From the NCBI GenBank assembly GCA_046349855.1, contig JAXMBM010000022.1:1-64000 (forward strand): a stretch of 64,000 nt of DNA, given 5' to 3'. The notes beneath the pieces are model-generated. The model made no database searches, was not told the origin of the DNA, and saw only the letters and a program-made list of their open reading frames with translations. Positions within the stretch are counted from its first letter, which is position 1, and each line of letters opens with the position of its first letter. A program made the position numbers and the translations under genes. Positions 17,604-27,915 of this stretch are shown here, in pieces. Source of the DNA: CAIXSC01 sp046349855 (lineage in GTDB: Bacteria > Planctomycetota > Planctomycetia > Pirellulales > Pirellulaceae).

Positions 17604-20600
17604 TCAGCTTTTCGGCTTCGTAAGTCCCGCCGCCAGGGCCAAGGCCCATTCGCCAATAGAATTGTTTCGGCGTGACTTCCACCGCCCCGCCCGCGGCCTC
17701 GTGAACCAAGTTTTCGTTCGCCGTTTCAGTAACTGCTTGGGCGCACCGCTCCGCATCTCCTGTGCGGGAAGGCAGCCAAGCGCGGCGAAAAAGGGAAACT
17801 GCAGTCCACCTTCAAGCGTCTGAAAGGCTTGGTCGGACTCAGCGAATCGTCCCTTACGATAGAGCCAAACGGCCGCATTGCGCGGGCGGCTCCAGTCCCC
17901 GACCGCTTCGTTCAGAGTCCGCAGTTGCTCCTGGTTGGCGTCCGTCATTGCGTCCGGGCTCATCAAGAATAGGTTGAGCAACCACAGCGCGTGATCCTGC
18001 GAAATCTTCCCACTCGCGACTTTGAGCATCGACTGTGCCACTTCGCGGTGTCCGGCCACGTCGCCGTGCATCCAAAGCGCGAGCGCCAATTCGCGCTGGT
18101 GATACCAGCCGTCCCGCAGGTCATCGGTGTTAGCGAGGCTGGTCCTGAAGTCCTCGATCGCAGCGGGCCACTCCCGCATGCGAGCGAAATGAAGGCCACG
18201 ACGCCAGTACGAGAAGCGCCGCATGAGCCGATCCTCTCTGGTAGAGGCGATGGCGACCGCGCGTTCGATGTCCGCTCGCGCCCGTTTCATGTCGCCCAGG
18301 TGCTGGAAGGTCTCATAGCGTCCCATGAGCATCCAGGCATTGTCGGCGCCCATTCGCTCGGGAGTCATGAGCAGGTCCCAATCGGCCAGTTGCAATTCCC
18401 ATCGTCGCAGGCGTCCGTGAATGGCGGCCCGACGCTCCAGATAGAGTCCCAAGGGCTTTCCAAAGCGGGCCGTTTTATTGACAGCCACTCGGTCCGCCGC
18501 CGTCCAACGATCAATGGCGAGATCCCACTGTTCCAGCGCCTCGTGAACCTCGGCGCAAGCCGCGTGCAGACGGTCGGCATGCGGGAACTGATCGAGCCGC
18601 GGTGTCAGCAGCTTCAAGGCTTCCCCAGCCTGGCCGGCGCGCGTGAGTTGCATGGCTCGGAAGATCTCCTGCTCCAGGCGCGCCGCGGCGATGTCTTCCT
18701 CTCGCTGGGAAACCTGCAAAATGACGGCGCACAAGTGCACGGTGTTCAACACCTTACACAACATGGTGTTCCAGCCCGACTGTAACGAGACCAGAACCAG
18801 ATGTTCGCCGGGGTGCGCCCCGTCGACTCCTGGTTCGGTTTGAAACAGCACTTCGCCATTGACCCACAGCTTCATGGCGTCATCGTCGCCGAACTTGAAA
18901 ACAACCTGCTGGTCAGTGGGACTCCACACGCGGCTCAACAGGTAGTAGCAACCGCGTTCATATCCCAGACGAATCCGCTGATCCTCGTCGGGCGCGACCG
19001 TGGTCCACGCGAGCTTGCGGTCGGGCGCCGGGACGCCATTGGCGCCGACCGCCGCAACCGGTTGCGAAGGATTGGGATTGGTCTCGGGCGGATAGCTGGC
19101 GTCCAGAGAGTCCGGGTAGAGCCCCACCGACCAGAAGGGCAGGAACAGTTTGTTGAATTCCTGGCGCCGGTCGTCAGGCAATTGGCGAAGGATTTCGTCC
19201 GCCCGATCCCATTCATGCTGATGCGACAACGCCAGAGCCCGCAGGAGCCCTTTGTGATCGTTGTCGGGCCAGATGCGCTCGAGGGCCGCGAGGATCGTCG
19301 GAGTTCCGTAGGCGAAACGGATCAGTTCGTTGAACGCCAGCGACTGCGGCGACTCTTGCAGCATCCTGGCGAGTAATTCCCCCGCGTCGTCCAGCCGGTC
19401 GGTCAGGATGTAAGTGACCAGCAGCCGGTTCCAGGGACTGAGTTCCTTTCTGGCGGCGAGGCGACACCGCTCCTGCTCGAACGCCAGCGGGACGTCGGAC
19501 ACCGACAGACGAAAGCAGCCCAAAGCAAGCCTGGGCCAGGGGGCTCCGTGATTAAATGTCATCTCGAATGTCAAACGGGAAGCATCGAGAGGTGCTTCCT
19601 CGTTGGCGGCGCGCAAAACCATCACATGAGGACTTCCTGGCCAGTTCGCACAATGCCACTTGCCCGTCGACGAATCGAGAGGTTGCTCGTTCAAATAACT
19701 ATCGGCACAGACACTTCGAAAAAGGAACGGAACGGCGTTGGTTGGATCCACCCGTGGGGCGACCTGCACGGCAAACCGGTCCATGACAAAGCCCCCCCCC
19801 TGTGAACGGCCGGGCCCGCGCTGCGGCAACGCATCGTGCGTCAGCGCCTCGACCCGTATGGCGGTGATCCGACGCAGGTCGGTCTCGGCCGTCACGGTGT
19901 AGACATCGTGATCAGGGGTCTCGCCGCCGACCAGAATCGAGCGATCTTCCTGCAAGCTCAATGTCGCTCCACCAGCCGACTTCATGTCCGTCGGGTTGAT
20001 GACCGTCCAGACGTTCGGCCGGTTGGTCCAAGTGATCTCCTCCAACACGATCGCCGCTTCGATGTCGGTCGGCGCCGCCTTCAGTCGTTCTTCCGCCAGC
20101 CGTCGAGCCTGCTCGATCTGCTTGCTGTTCAGCAGCGCTCGAAGGCGATCGCTGGAAGATGTCGTCCGAAGTTGGTGTTGCAAAGCGAGCTGGACGAGTT
20201 GGCCTTCGGGAGTTCGCTCAAGTTCCCGCCGTACGTTGGCAGCTTCCTCAGGGTCGAGCCAAGTGATGGCCTGGGCCAGTTGGTTGCGGTGGAACTGGTT
20301 CGCACGGTCCGCGTGCCAGAGACGCAGCCGGTGCTGACACGCCTTCATCAGGAATTGCGCCGATTCCTGACGGCGTTCCTCCGGCAGCGAGCGCGCGTAT
20401 TTGACGTACGTCTCGGCGGCCAGATGCTGGACGCGCGGGTCATCCGGCGCCCGCTCGGTCAGACGGTCCAAAGCCTCCCTAGCTTCGTCCCACTGCTGGT
20501 GTGCGACATGGATTTCGATGATCGTGCGGAAGTCCTCGAGAGTGCAGCGGCCCAGTTCGCGCTGGCGGCGCAGGAAGGGGAGCAACTGCGTCCAGCGCCC

Positions 20601-23600
20601 GCGCGCGGCGCCGATCGAGGCGTCGTGGATGTCGACGCCCTGCGGAGTTCGTACCGCGAGTCGTAAACCGTAAGGGTCCCAGCGCGCGTCCAGCACCTCG
20701 TCGATCTCATGCACCTGCTGGAGCGAATCGAGATCCCAAATGCGGGCTCGGCGTTCGACGCCCACGGAGACGATGCGACGCCCCGTCGGACTCCAGTCGA
20801 CGCTGTGAACGGCTTTCCCGTGCGCCGATGGAATCACGCGCTGCTCCCCCGGCGAAGAGATCGGCGACAACGTCAAGGAATAGTTGCCCGACGCCGTGAC
20901 GATCTGCCGGCCATCGGGGCTCCAGCCCCCCGCGACCACGGAGTGCCAAGAATCCGGCAGCGCATGCCATTTTCGGTCCGCAGCGTCCCAGTATCCGTAC
21001 TGCCCACGATACGTTTGTTCCGGGTGGGGTTCAGCGCCAAGCAGAAATCGGCCGTCTGGGCTCCACGCTTGTAACAATCCGAACGACACCGTCAGCCTGG
21101 CCACCTGGGGCAAGTCCTCGCGGCTGGCATCCCACACGTAGAGCTTCGCCAGATTGTTGAACTGGCTCGCTCCATCCTGGGCGACGCCGCTCAACCACTT
21201 CCCGTCGGGACTAAAGGCCAGACTTCGCACGACTTCTTTGGTGTTCAGCGTCACCGCTCGACGTGCGCCCGTCTCACGCTCCCAAACGACGAGTTGGCGT
21301 TGATCGTCGGCGGAAACGATGAGGCATTCATCGGGGCTAATACAGACGGCGGTGATCTGCCCCTGACGCTCGGGCAAAACCTGCAACGGGCGCCACTGAT
21401 ACGCATCCCAAATCGTGACCGTCCGCTGTCGGGACGTCACGAAACACTCCCCTCTCTGGCCCCAGCAGAACAGCTCCGCGGCGGGGATGTGGCGCGATTG
21501 CGAGGTCTGCTCGGCGTCCCAAATCTGAATGGAATTGACGAAGCCGACCGCGGCCAGCATCCCGCCGTCGGGACTCCATGCCAATCCTTGCAGCGCGGGA
21601 GTCGCGGCGCGATCCAAGCGCTGGCCCGTTTCCGTATCCCACAGCGTCCGTGTTTCGCCTCCGATCGTGGCGAGGCGCAGTCCGTCAGGCCGCCACGCCA
21701 GTCTCGACGTATCGGCCAGACGATCGTCGCGCAGTGTTTTCAGCACCCGATTCGACTCGACATCCCAGAGCGTAATGCTGGAGTTCGCCCGCGACGCGAA
21801 GGCCATCTGTCGGAGATCCGAAGTGCATCCCCAGGCGACGACATCTCCCTCGTGTCGCCACTTCCGCAGCAGTTCTCCCGTCTCGGCCTGATAGATCCTG
21901 ACATCGCCATCGCCGGTGCAGGCGGCCAGACGCGGCGTCCGCTGGTCCCAGGCGATGTCGAGCACGTCGATGGAAAGGTTTTGCAGGGCGCAGCGCAGCT
22001 TCCAGTCGCTGGCGTCCCAAATCCGAATCTCGCGACCGGAGCACGTTGCCAGGAGCGCTCCGTCACGACTCCACAGCACCCGAGTCAGGACTCCGGAATG
22101 CGCCTGGAACTGGTGTTGAATCGTGCCGGCCGCGGCATCGACCACCATCACCGTCCCCGTTTCGTTCTCGGTTGCAATCCAAGCGCCGTCGGGACTCCAG
22201 TCGATGGCGGGCGATTCCGTCTGCGATTTGTGCGAAAGGCTCCAAAGCCGCTGGCCCAGCAGAGCGTCCACGACTTCGAGCCCTGGATAGGTCGAGACGG
22301 AGGCGATCTTTCGCTGGTCGGGACTCCAGACGACTCCAAAGTTGTGACCGTAGCCCGCCTTGCCAGGTCCGAGTTCCAGCGTGCGCAGCTGATTGTGGGT
22401 CTGCAGCAGGTAGTACTCCCAGTCCCTGGGATCCGGCTGCTTGTCGGCCCAGCGGGTCAGATATCCGGAAATCCGAGCGAATTGATCGGCCGTCTGCGCG
22501 GCATACGACGCATTACTGCTGTCCGAAGCGTAGTATTGCCGGCGCGCTTCCCGTTCTTTTTGCTCGGACAGCTCCTTGGCGGCCGTGGCGCGCTGCTGAG
22601 CGGCCAGCGCTTCCTCCTTGAGCTGGGCTTCGCGCGCTCGGGCGGCGATGGCGGCGTTGCGTTCCAACTCGCGCTCCCGCGCCAGTTTCTCGTTGTGGCC
22701 GGCGAGTTCGGCATTGTCCCGCGCGAGCGTCCGCTGCACCTGTTCGAGCGAACGAAAATGATTGGCCGCAATTCCCGCCAAGACGAACCCGACCAGCAGC
22801 AGCCCCGCAATCGCATAGTGCAGCTTTCGCCGACGATTGAGTTCGACCACGCGAGCGGCTTCGGCCGCGCGCTCCAATTCCGTCTTCCGCAACCGCGACT
22901 CGACCGACGCGAGATACCCGGCGACCCGCTGCGCGACCACCCCCGCATGACGTGGTCGCTCGGCGGGTTCCACCGACAGACACTCCTTCGCCAACAAGAT
23001 CAGCTCCACATCGGAACCGCACGCATCCAGTCGCGCCCGACAATCATCCAGCTTCCCGCGCGACGCCATCCGATAGACCTGAGTCCCATCGCTCGCCACA
23101 TACGGCGGTTGGCCAGTCAGGACCTCGCACAGGATCGCCCCCAATCCAAACACATCGGCGCGCTCATCGAGATTATCGATCTCGCCGAGCGCCTGCTCCG
23201 GCGGCATGTAGGCCGGAGTCCCCATGACGCTCCCCATCTGCGTCTGGGTGCCAAGCGCCCCCACACGTCCTGCGTCACCAAACGACCCCGGCGGATCGCT
23301 TCCGACTTGAGACCGCAACGTCCGAACAATGCTTTGCCCCTGCTGCAGGTCATGAGCCTTCTTCTCATCGGCCACGCCGCCGGCCGGCAGCACCTTTGCC
23401 AGCCCCCAGTCCATCACCTGCACTTCGCCGAACGCCCCAACCATCACATTCGCCGGCTTGAGATCACGATGAATGACTCCACGCGAGTGCGCATACGCCA
23501 TCGTCTGACAGACTTGCTCGAACACCCCCACGAACCGCGCGCGCTCGTCCGACGGGTCCTTGCGATCGGCCAGCAACTTCGAGAACGTCTCCCCCTTCAC

Positions 23601-24278
23601 CAGCTTCATGCTGAAAAATGGCCGCCGATCCTGGAACTGCCCCAGCTCATACACGGGAGCAATCCCCGGATGCTGCAACTGGCCTCCAATCTGAGCTTCC
23701 TCGATGAATCGCTGCACGACGTCGGGGCGGTCCTTGTGCTGTTCCAGCAACACCTTGATCGCCAGATCCCGTCCCAGGTCCGTGTCGCGGCCCTTCAGGA
23801 TCGCCCCCATTCCTCCGCGCGCAATCTCGCCGTCGATCCGGTAACGGCTGTCCGAATCCGACGGCGGCACCTCCGCCGACTGCGGTCGCACGATCGGATC
23901 GAGGGCTTCCGCGGGGGACTCCCGCAGCGCGACGCGCGGCACGTCCAGCGTGACCGACAGATTCCTCAGCACGCTCAGTCCGGCATGTCCCACGACGACG
24001 GACTGCTCCTGCCCAAAGGCCGCCGCCAGCCCCGCTTTCAGCGAGGCCGAGCGATCCTCGTCGATCCTCGGACCACTGTTCGTCCCCCCGCACTCCGCCG
24101 CCGGCTGTTCCAGGTACTGCGATTCCTCGTCGTAAGCGGCGAGCAGTTTGTCCACGCGTTTACGAAGCGTCGCGTCGCCGCCGCAGGCCTCGTCCAGATA
24201 GGCTCGTCGTTGATCGCTGCCGTCGATCCTGCGCGCCGTGTTGAACAACACCTCTTCGCTAGGCCGTTCCGAATTCAT
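17604..24278 (-). CDS. Giant Ser/Thr kinase with WD40 and TPR-like regions
   Basis: About 2224 residues. I prefer the ATG at 24278, with GAGG upstream, over the in-frame GTG three codons earlier. The kinase domain spans about 148-460 (numbered from that GTG): GEIARGGMGA loop, Lys178, HRDLKPAN at 273-280, and DWG replacing DFG at 293-295. A transmembrane helix at about 491-509 and a charged coiled coil (about 515-600) follow. Many WD40-type repeats (WSPDG/WDxxT signatures) span about 640-1260, then helical TPR-like segments and a beta-sandwich stretch with LWVNGEVLF. The upstream ECF sigma gene is the usual planctomycete partner. The last 45 residues are unusually basic and may be out of frame (see findings). 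Confidence 0.88.
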   Translation of the reverse strand: MNSERPSEEVLFNTARRIDGSDQRRAYLDEACGGDATLRKRVDKLLAAYDEESQYLEQPAAECGGTNSGPRIDEDRSASLKAGLAAAFGQEQSVVVGHAGLSVLRNLSVTLDVPRVALRESPAEALDPIVRPQSAEVPPSDSDSRYRIDGEIARGGMGAILKGRDTDLGRDLAIKVLLEQHKDRPDVVQRFIEEAQIGGQLQHPGIAPVYELGQFQDRRPFFSMKLVKGETFSKLLADRKDPSDERARFVGVFEQVCQTMAYAHSRGVIHRDLKPANVMVGAFGEVQVMDWGLAKVLPAGGVADEKKAHDLQQGQSIVRTLRSQVGSDPPGSFGDAGRVGALGTQTQMGSVMGTPAYMPPEQALGEIDNLDERADVFGLGAILCEVLTGQPPYVASDGTQVYRMASRGKLDDCRARLDACGSDVELILLAKECLSVEPAERPRHAGVVAQRVAGYLASVESRLRKTELERAAEAARVVELNRRRKLHYAIAGLLLVGFVLAGIAANHFRSLEQVQRTLARDNAELAGHNEKLARERELERNAAIAARAREAQLKEEALAAQQRATAAKELSEQKEREARRQYYASDSSNASYAAQTADQFARISGYLTRWADKQPDPRDWEYYLLQTHNQLRTLELGPGKAGYGHNFGVVWSPDQRKIASVSTYPGLEVVDALLGQRLWSLSHKSQTESPAIDWSPDGAWIATENETGTVMVVDAAAGTIQHQFQAHSGVLTRVLWSRDGALLATCSGREIRIWDASDWKLRCALQNLSIDVLDIAWDQRTPRLAACTGDGDVRIYQAETGELLRKWRHEGDVVAWGCTSDLRQMAFASRANSSITLWDVESNRVLKTLRDDRLADTSRLAWRPDGLRLATIGGETRTLWDTETGQRLDRAATPALQGLAWSPDGGMLAAVGFVNSIQIWDAEQTSQSRHIPAAELFCWGQRGECFVTSRQRTVTIWDAYQWRPLQVLPERQGQITAVCISPDECLIVSADDQRQLVVWERETGARRAVTLNTKEVVRSLAFSPDGKWLSGVAQDGASQFNNLAKLYVWDASREDLPQVARLTVSFGLLQAWSPDGRFLLGAEPHPEQTYRGQYGYWDAADRKWHALPDSWHSVVAGGWSPDGRQIVTASGNYSLTLSPISSPGEQRVIPSAHGKAVHSVDWSPTGRRIVSVGVERRARIWDLDSLQQVHEIDEVLDARWDPYGLRLAVRTPQGVDIHDASIGAARGRWTQLLPFLRRQRELGRCTLEDFRTIIEIHVAHQQWDEAREALDRLTERAPDDPRVQHLAAETYVKYARSLPEERRQESAQFLMKACQHRLRLWHADRANQFHRNQLAQAITWLDPEEAANVRRELERTPEGQLVQLALQHQLRTTSSSDRLRALLNSKQIEQARRLAEERLKAAPTDIEAAIVLEEITWTNRPNVWTVINPTDMKSAGGATLSLQEDRSILVGGETPDHDVYTVTAETDLRRITAIRVEALTHDALPQRGPGRSQGGGFVMDRFAVQVAPRVDPTNAVPFLFRSVCADSYLNEQPLDSSTGKWHCANWPGSPHVMVLRAANEEAPLDASRLTFEMTFNHGAPWPRLALGCFRLSVSDVPLAFEQERCRLAARKELSPWNRLLVTYILTDRLDDAGELLARMLQESPQSLAFNELIRFAYGTPTILAALERIWPDNDHKGLLRALALSHQHEWDRADEILRQLPDDRRQEFNKLFLPFWSVGLYPDSLDASYPPETNPNPSQPVAAVGANGVPAPDRKLAWTTVAPDEDQRIRLGYERGCYYLLSRVWSPTDQQVVFKFGDDDAMKLWVNGEVLFQTEPGVDGAHPGEHLVLVSLQSGWNTMLCKVLNTVHLCAVILQVSQREEDIAAARLEQEIFRAMQLTRAGQAGEALKLLTPRLDQFPHADRLHAACAEVHEALEQWDLAIDRWTAADRVAVNKTARFGKPLGLYLERRAAIHGRLRRWELQLADWDLLMTPERMGADNAWMLMGRYETFQHLGDMKRARADIERAVAIASTREDRLMRRFSYWRRGLHFARMREWPAAIEDFRTSLANTDDLRDGWYHQRELALALWMHGDVAGHREVAQSMLKVASGKISQDHALWLLNLFLMSPDAMTDANQEQLRTLNEAVGDWSRPRNAAVWLYRKGRFAESDQAFQTLEGGLQFPFFAALGCLPAQEMRSGAPKQLLKRRTKTWFTRPRAGRWKSRRNNSIGEWALALAAGLTKPKS

Positions 24279-24377
24279 GGTTCGCACCTCGGTTCCTGGT
24301 TCGCGAGTCTCTCCATGTCAGTGCGAAATCCGCTCGCAAAACACCCAGCCGCGAGCCAAAAATTCTGCGCGGATTCC

Positions 24378-24941
24378 TCATTCGTCGGATCCGGCCATCT
24401 CCACCCGGAGCCACGTCTTGGCATAAGCCCAGTCATTGTCGGCGGTTGAGACCGAGACTCCCAGCGCTCGAGCCACTTCTTCCAGAGTCAGGCCGGCGAA
24501 AAAACGGAGTCGGACCAGTTCCGCCTTGCGACGATCCTGCGCTTCGAGTTTCTCCAGTGCCTCGTCCAATTCCAGCAGGTCGATGGGGCGTCGATGAGTC
24601 TCGGCGGCCACCTGCGACAATTCAATCCGTTCGAAGGCGCCGCCGCGTTTGAGGCTCTTCTTGCGTCGGGCGTTTTCCACCAGAATTCGCTGCATGGCCC
24701 GCGCCGCCGCGGCGAAAAAATGACCGCGGCCATTCCAGTGAAATTCAGCGTCCGACCCGACGAGCCGAATCCACGCCTCATGCACCAAGGCCGTGGCCTG
24801 CAACGTCTGTCCGGATTTTTCACGAGCCAGCTTGTCCGCCGCGAGCTTCCGCAATTCCTCGTAGACCAACGGCAGAAGCTGGTCGGCGGCCTGGACCTCG
24901 CCCTGCTCGACGGCTCTCAGTAGTTGAGTGATTTGATTCAT
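24378..24941 (-). CDS. ECF-type RNA polymerase sigma factor (planctomycete Sig-70_X6-like)
   Basis: The protein is 187 residues from the ATG at 24941; an in-frame extension to 25022 would add 27 residues that do not look like the family. Region 2 spans about 10-80 (LPLVYEELRKLAADKLARE, then ALVHEAWIRLVG and HFFAAAARAMQRILVENAR). Region 4 spans about 125-180 and ends in the helix-turn-helix LTLEEVARALGVSVSTADNDW. It belongs to the sigma group common in planctomycetes next to large Ser/Thr kinases. The kinase gene follows 99 bp downstream on the same strand, so the kinase probably signals to, or is expressed with, this sigma factor. No anti-sigma gene is seen. Confidence 0.93.
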   Translation of the reverse strand: MNQITQLLRAVEQGEVQAADQLLPLVYEELRKLAADKLAREKSGQTLQATALVHEAWIRLVGSDAEFHWNGRGHFFAAAARAMQRILVENARRKKSLKRGGAFERIELSQVAAETHRRPIDLLELDEALEKLEAQDRRKAELVRLRFFAGLTLEEVARALGVSVSTADNDWAYAKTWLRVEMAGSDE

Positions 24942-25492
<551 letters not shown>

Positions 25493-25759
25493 CGACACCA
25501 GCCCGAACGAGCACTCTGGCAATCCGCTCTTTGGGGAATGCTGCGTTTACCCGCCCCAGGCCGCTCGCTCGTCAGTTTATCAGCGGTCCGCTCCCAGGCA
25601 AGGCGGTCCTGTTGACCCGCCCGCGCAACGGCCACCCCTCCACCATCCCCCTTCCAATATGCGTCTGGCAGGCCCCCGAAAACTCGGCTTGCTCCGGTCC
25701 GGTGCTTGACCTATCCTCCGCGATCCCAGGATGGGAAAGTCTGCCGAGGAGGAACCTCC
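25493..25759. other. Intergenic region before glycosyltransferase
   Basis: 267 bp without a gene between tRNA-Ser and the GT2 gene. No confident promoter is seen apart from the strong ribosome site just before the glycosyltransferase start. Confidence 0.35.
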
Positions 25760-26743
25760 ATGCTGAGCGTTTCGGTGGTCGTGCCGGTCTACAACGAACA
25801 ACAGAATATCCGCCCGCTCTGGGAAAACCTCACCCAGACTCTGGTCGCGTATGGCCACCCCTACGAGATCCTCTTCGTCGACGATGGCTCGCGCGACGGC
25901 TCGACCGAAGTGCTCCGCCAACTGGCCGCCGAGGACCCCCGAGTCAAGCTCGTCGTCTTCCGCCGCAACTACGGCCAGACGGCGGCCATGCAGGCAGGCA
26001 TCCAGCACGCCTCGCTCGACGTCGTCGTCACTCTCGACGGCGACCAGCAGAACGACCCGATCGATATCCCGATGATGGTCGAAAAAATCAACGAAGGTTA
26101 CGACCTCGTCCACGGCTGGCGCAAGGACCGCCAGGACGCACTGGTCAATCGAAAAATCCCCTCCCGGATCGCTAACTGGCTGATCTCCCGAGTCACTCAG
26201 TTCCCGATCCACGACCTGGGCTGCACGCTCAAGGCCATCCGCCGCGAAATCGCGCAGGAATTGGAACTCTACGGCGAAATGCACCGGTTCATCCCGATCC
26301 TCGCCCATCAGCGTGGAGCCCGCTGCGTCGAAGTCGTTACACGTCACCATCCACGGCGATTCGGCCAGACCAAGTACGGCATCTCGCGCACCTTCCGCGT
26401 CATCCTCGACCTGATGACCGTTACCTACCTGCTCCGCTACTTTGCCAGCCCGATGAAACTCTTCGGCATGGCGGGACTGGCAACCTGGGCGGTGATGGCC
26501 GTATCCGGGATCGCGACCGTCGCGATGAAGGTCTTCGGCGGCGTCGACATGACGGGCAATCCGCTCCTGCTGCTCACCGCCCTCTCCATGTTCGTGGGGA
26601 TTCAGTTCTTCAGCCTGGGATTGCTGGGCGAAGTCACCGCCCGGATCTACTTCTCGGACTCGTCCAAATCGAGCTACGCCGTGCGGGAGCGAGTCAATTT
26701 CGTTCCCGAACGAACGACGCTGCCGTTCTCGCGCGCCGCCTGA
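25760..26743 (+). CDS. Family 2 glycosyltransferase with two C-terminal membrane helices
   Basis: The protein is 327 residues. The ATG at 25760 is chosen because GAGGAGGAA lies just upstream and the product then begins with MLSVSVVVPVYNEQQN, the usual GT2 start. The GT-A fold has DDGS at 41-44 and the metal-binding DGD at 93-95. Two hydrophobic helices lie at about 232-255 and 268-292. This layout matches the DPM1/ArnC/GtrB group, which transfer sugars to polyprenyl phosphate. It ends 4 bp from the convergent ATP-grasp gene. The acceptor and sugar cannot be read from the sequence. Confidence 0.9.
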   Translation: MLSVSVVVPVYNEQQNIRPLWENLTQTLVAYGHPYEILFVDDGSRDGSTEVLRQLAAEDPRVKLVVFRRNYGQTAAMQAGIQHASLDVVVTLDGDQQNDPIDIPMMVEKINEGYDLVHGWRKDRQDALVNRKIPSRIANWLISRVTQFPIHDLGCTLKAIRREIAQELELYGEMHRFIPILAHQRGARCVEVVTRHHPRRFGQTKYGISRTFRVILDLMTVTYLLRYFASPMKLFGMAGLATWAVMAVSGIATVAMKVFGGVDMTGNPLLLLTALSMFVGIQFFSLGLLGEVTARIYFSDSSKSSYAVRERVNFVPERTTLPFSRAA

Positions 26744-26747
26744 ACGA

Positions 26748-27800
26748 TCAAGCGTCGAGAGCCTGACCGGGGCCAAAGTCCACGGGGAGCACTCCCGTCA
26801 GATCGCGCCAGTTTTCGGCCAATTGACCGGCGACGGCGGGCTCGGCCACCAAGCGCAGCGGATTCACTCCCAGTACACGCCGCACGCCAATATACGAGGT
26901 CGTCAGCCGGGGATTGACTTCGATCACCACGTCGTCGCCCCCGTCCTCCGCTTCTCCCAACACCAGGTCGAAGCCGAAGAATCCGTGCGTCGGCGGCAGG
27001 ACGCGTGCCGCCTGGAGCGCCAGATTGCGGGCCCGTGTCTGCCACGGTTCGGGAATCGGCGTCGTTCCCCCCAGGTAATGCCACGTGCCATCGTCCGAAA
27101 GCCGCTGCCAGCTGGCCGGCAGCGTGATCGGCGTCTCTCCGCTCCCGCATACCAGGACACTCGCCGCCCGCCCCGCGCGGAATTCCTCCAGCCGCCAACC
27201 GCCCGGCCGCTCCGGCACGCGTTCCGCAAGCGGTGGGCTCGGTAGCCACCGCAGGTCGAGCGAACCGGCTCCGTCGATCGGCTTGAGTACGGCTGGATAC
27301 GGAACATCGTCGGGAAAGGCTTCGCCACCCTCGAGCCGTCGGCCCCGCGGGACGGCGACTCCCCCCCGCGCCAGCCATTCGGCCGTGGCCTGCTTGTCGG
27401 AGGCCAACCGGACGAACTGGCTGCCGGGTGTCCACAGGCGGCCTCCCGCATCCTCGGCCATTTCCGTCCAGCGGGCCAGCGTCCCACCACACTCGGGAGC
27501 AATCAACATCAGCGCGTGTGCCGTGTGGGCCGCGGCAAGCCACTCGGATGTCAGGTCGGCCAGCGAGCTCACCTTCCGCAACGAAGCGCCGGCCATGTCC
27601 CCCGGTGACCAGCGCACATCGCACAAGACCACCGGGCGGATTCCCGGCAGCGTCTTCAGGTCGGCCACCACCGCTCGCAGCATGGCCGCCCCTTCGCGCA
27701 GAAACGCGCCGTCGGCCGACAGTACCGTGGGATCCTCGTAGCCGCCGCCACCGGTCGCGTACTCGAGACAGACGACCACGCGCTCCCGGCCGTTTTCCAC
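26748..27800 (-). CDS. ATP-grasp ligase, MfnD-like (COG1821 type)
   Basis: The 350-residue protein starts at a GTG with AGGGAG eight bases upstream. It has an ATP-grasp layout: PYPAVLKPIDGAGSLDLRWL in the middle carries the nucleotide-binding Lys and loop, and GFFGFDLVL...VVIEVNPRLTTSYIGVR near the C-terminus carries the metal-binding Glu and Asn. The N-terminus (VVVCLEYATGGG) resembles tyramine-glutamate ligase MfnD of methanofuran synthesis. Many planctomycetes have tetrahydromethanopterin/methanofuran C1 genes, so that role is possible. No other C1 gene is in the window, so the substrate is a guess. Confidence 0.7.
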   Translation of the reverse strand: MENGRERVVVCLEYATGGGGYEDPTVLSADGAFLREGAAMLRAVVADLKTLPGIRPVVLCDVRWSPGDMAGASLRKVSSLADLTSEWLAAAHTAHALMLIAPECGGTLARWTEMAEDAGGRLWTPGSQFVRLASDKQATAEWLARGGVAVPRGRRLEGGEAFPDDVPYPAVLKPIDGAGSLDLRWLPSPPLAERVPERPGGWRLEEFRAGRAASVLVCGSGETPITLPASWQRLSDDGTWHYLGGTTPIPEPWQTRARNLALQAARVLPPTHGFFGFDLVLGEAEDGGDDVVIEVNPRLTTSYIGVRRVLGVNPLRLVAEPAVAGQLAENWRDLTGVLPVDFGPGQALDA

Positions 27801-27915
27801 CGCTGCGCTCCCTGCGTGTTGCCGGGCCGATCACTCGAACGGTGGGCGGTGTCGGGTGACGGGTCAGAACGCTGCTCGTACAGCAATCGACGGCGCACAC
27901 GCCGCCGCACCCTGG

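Noticed and set aside
21294..24449. 1051-residue plus-strand ORF
   Set aside because: It lies opposite the kinase/WD40 gene, shows no domain, and is explained by high-GC codon bias keeping the antisense frame open.
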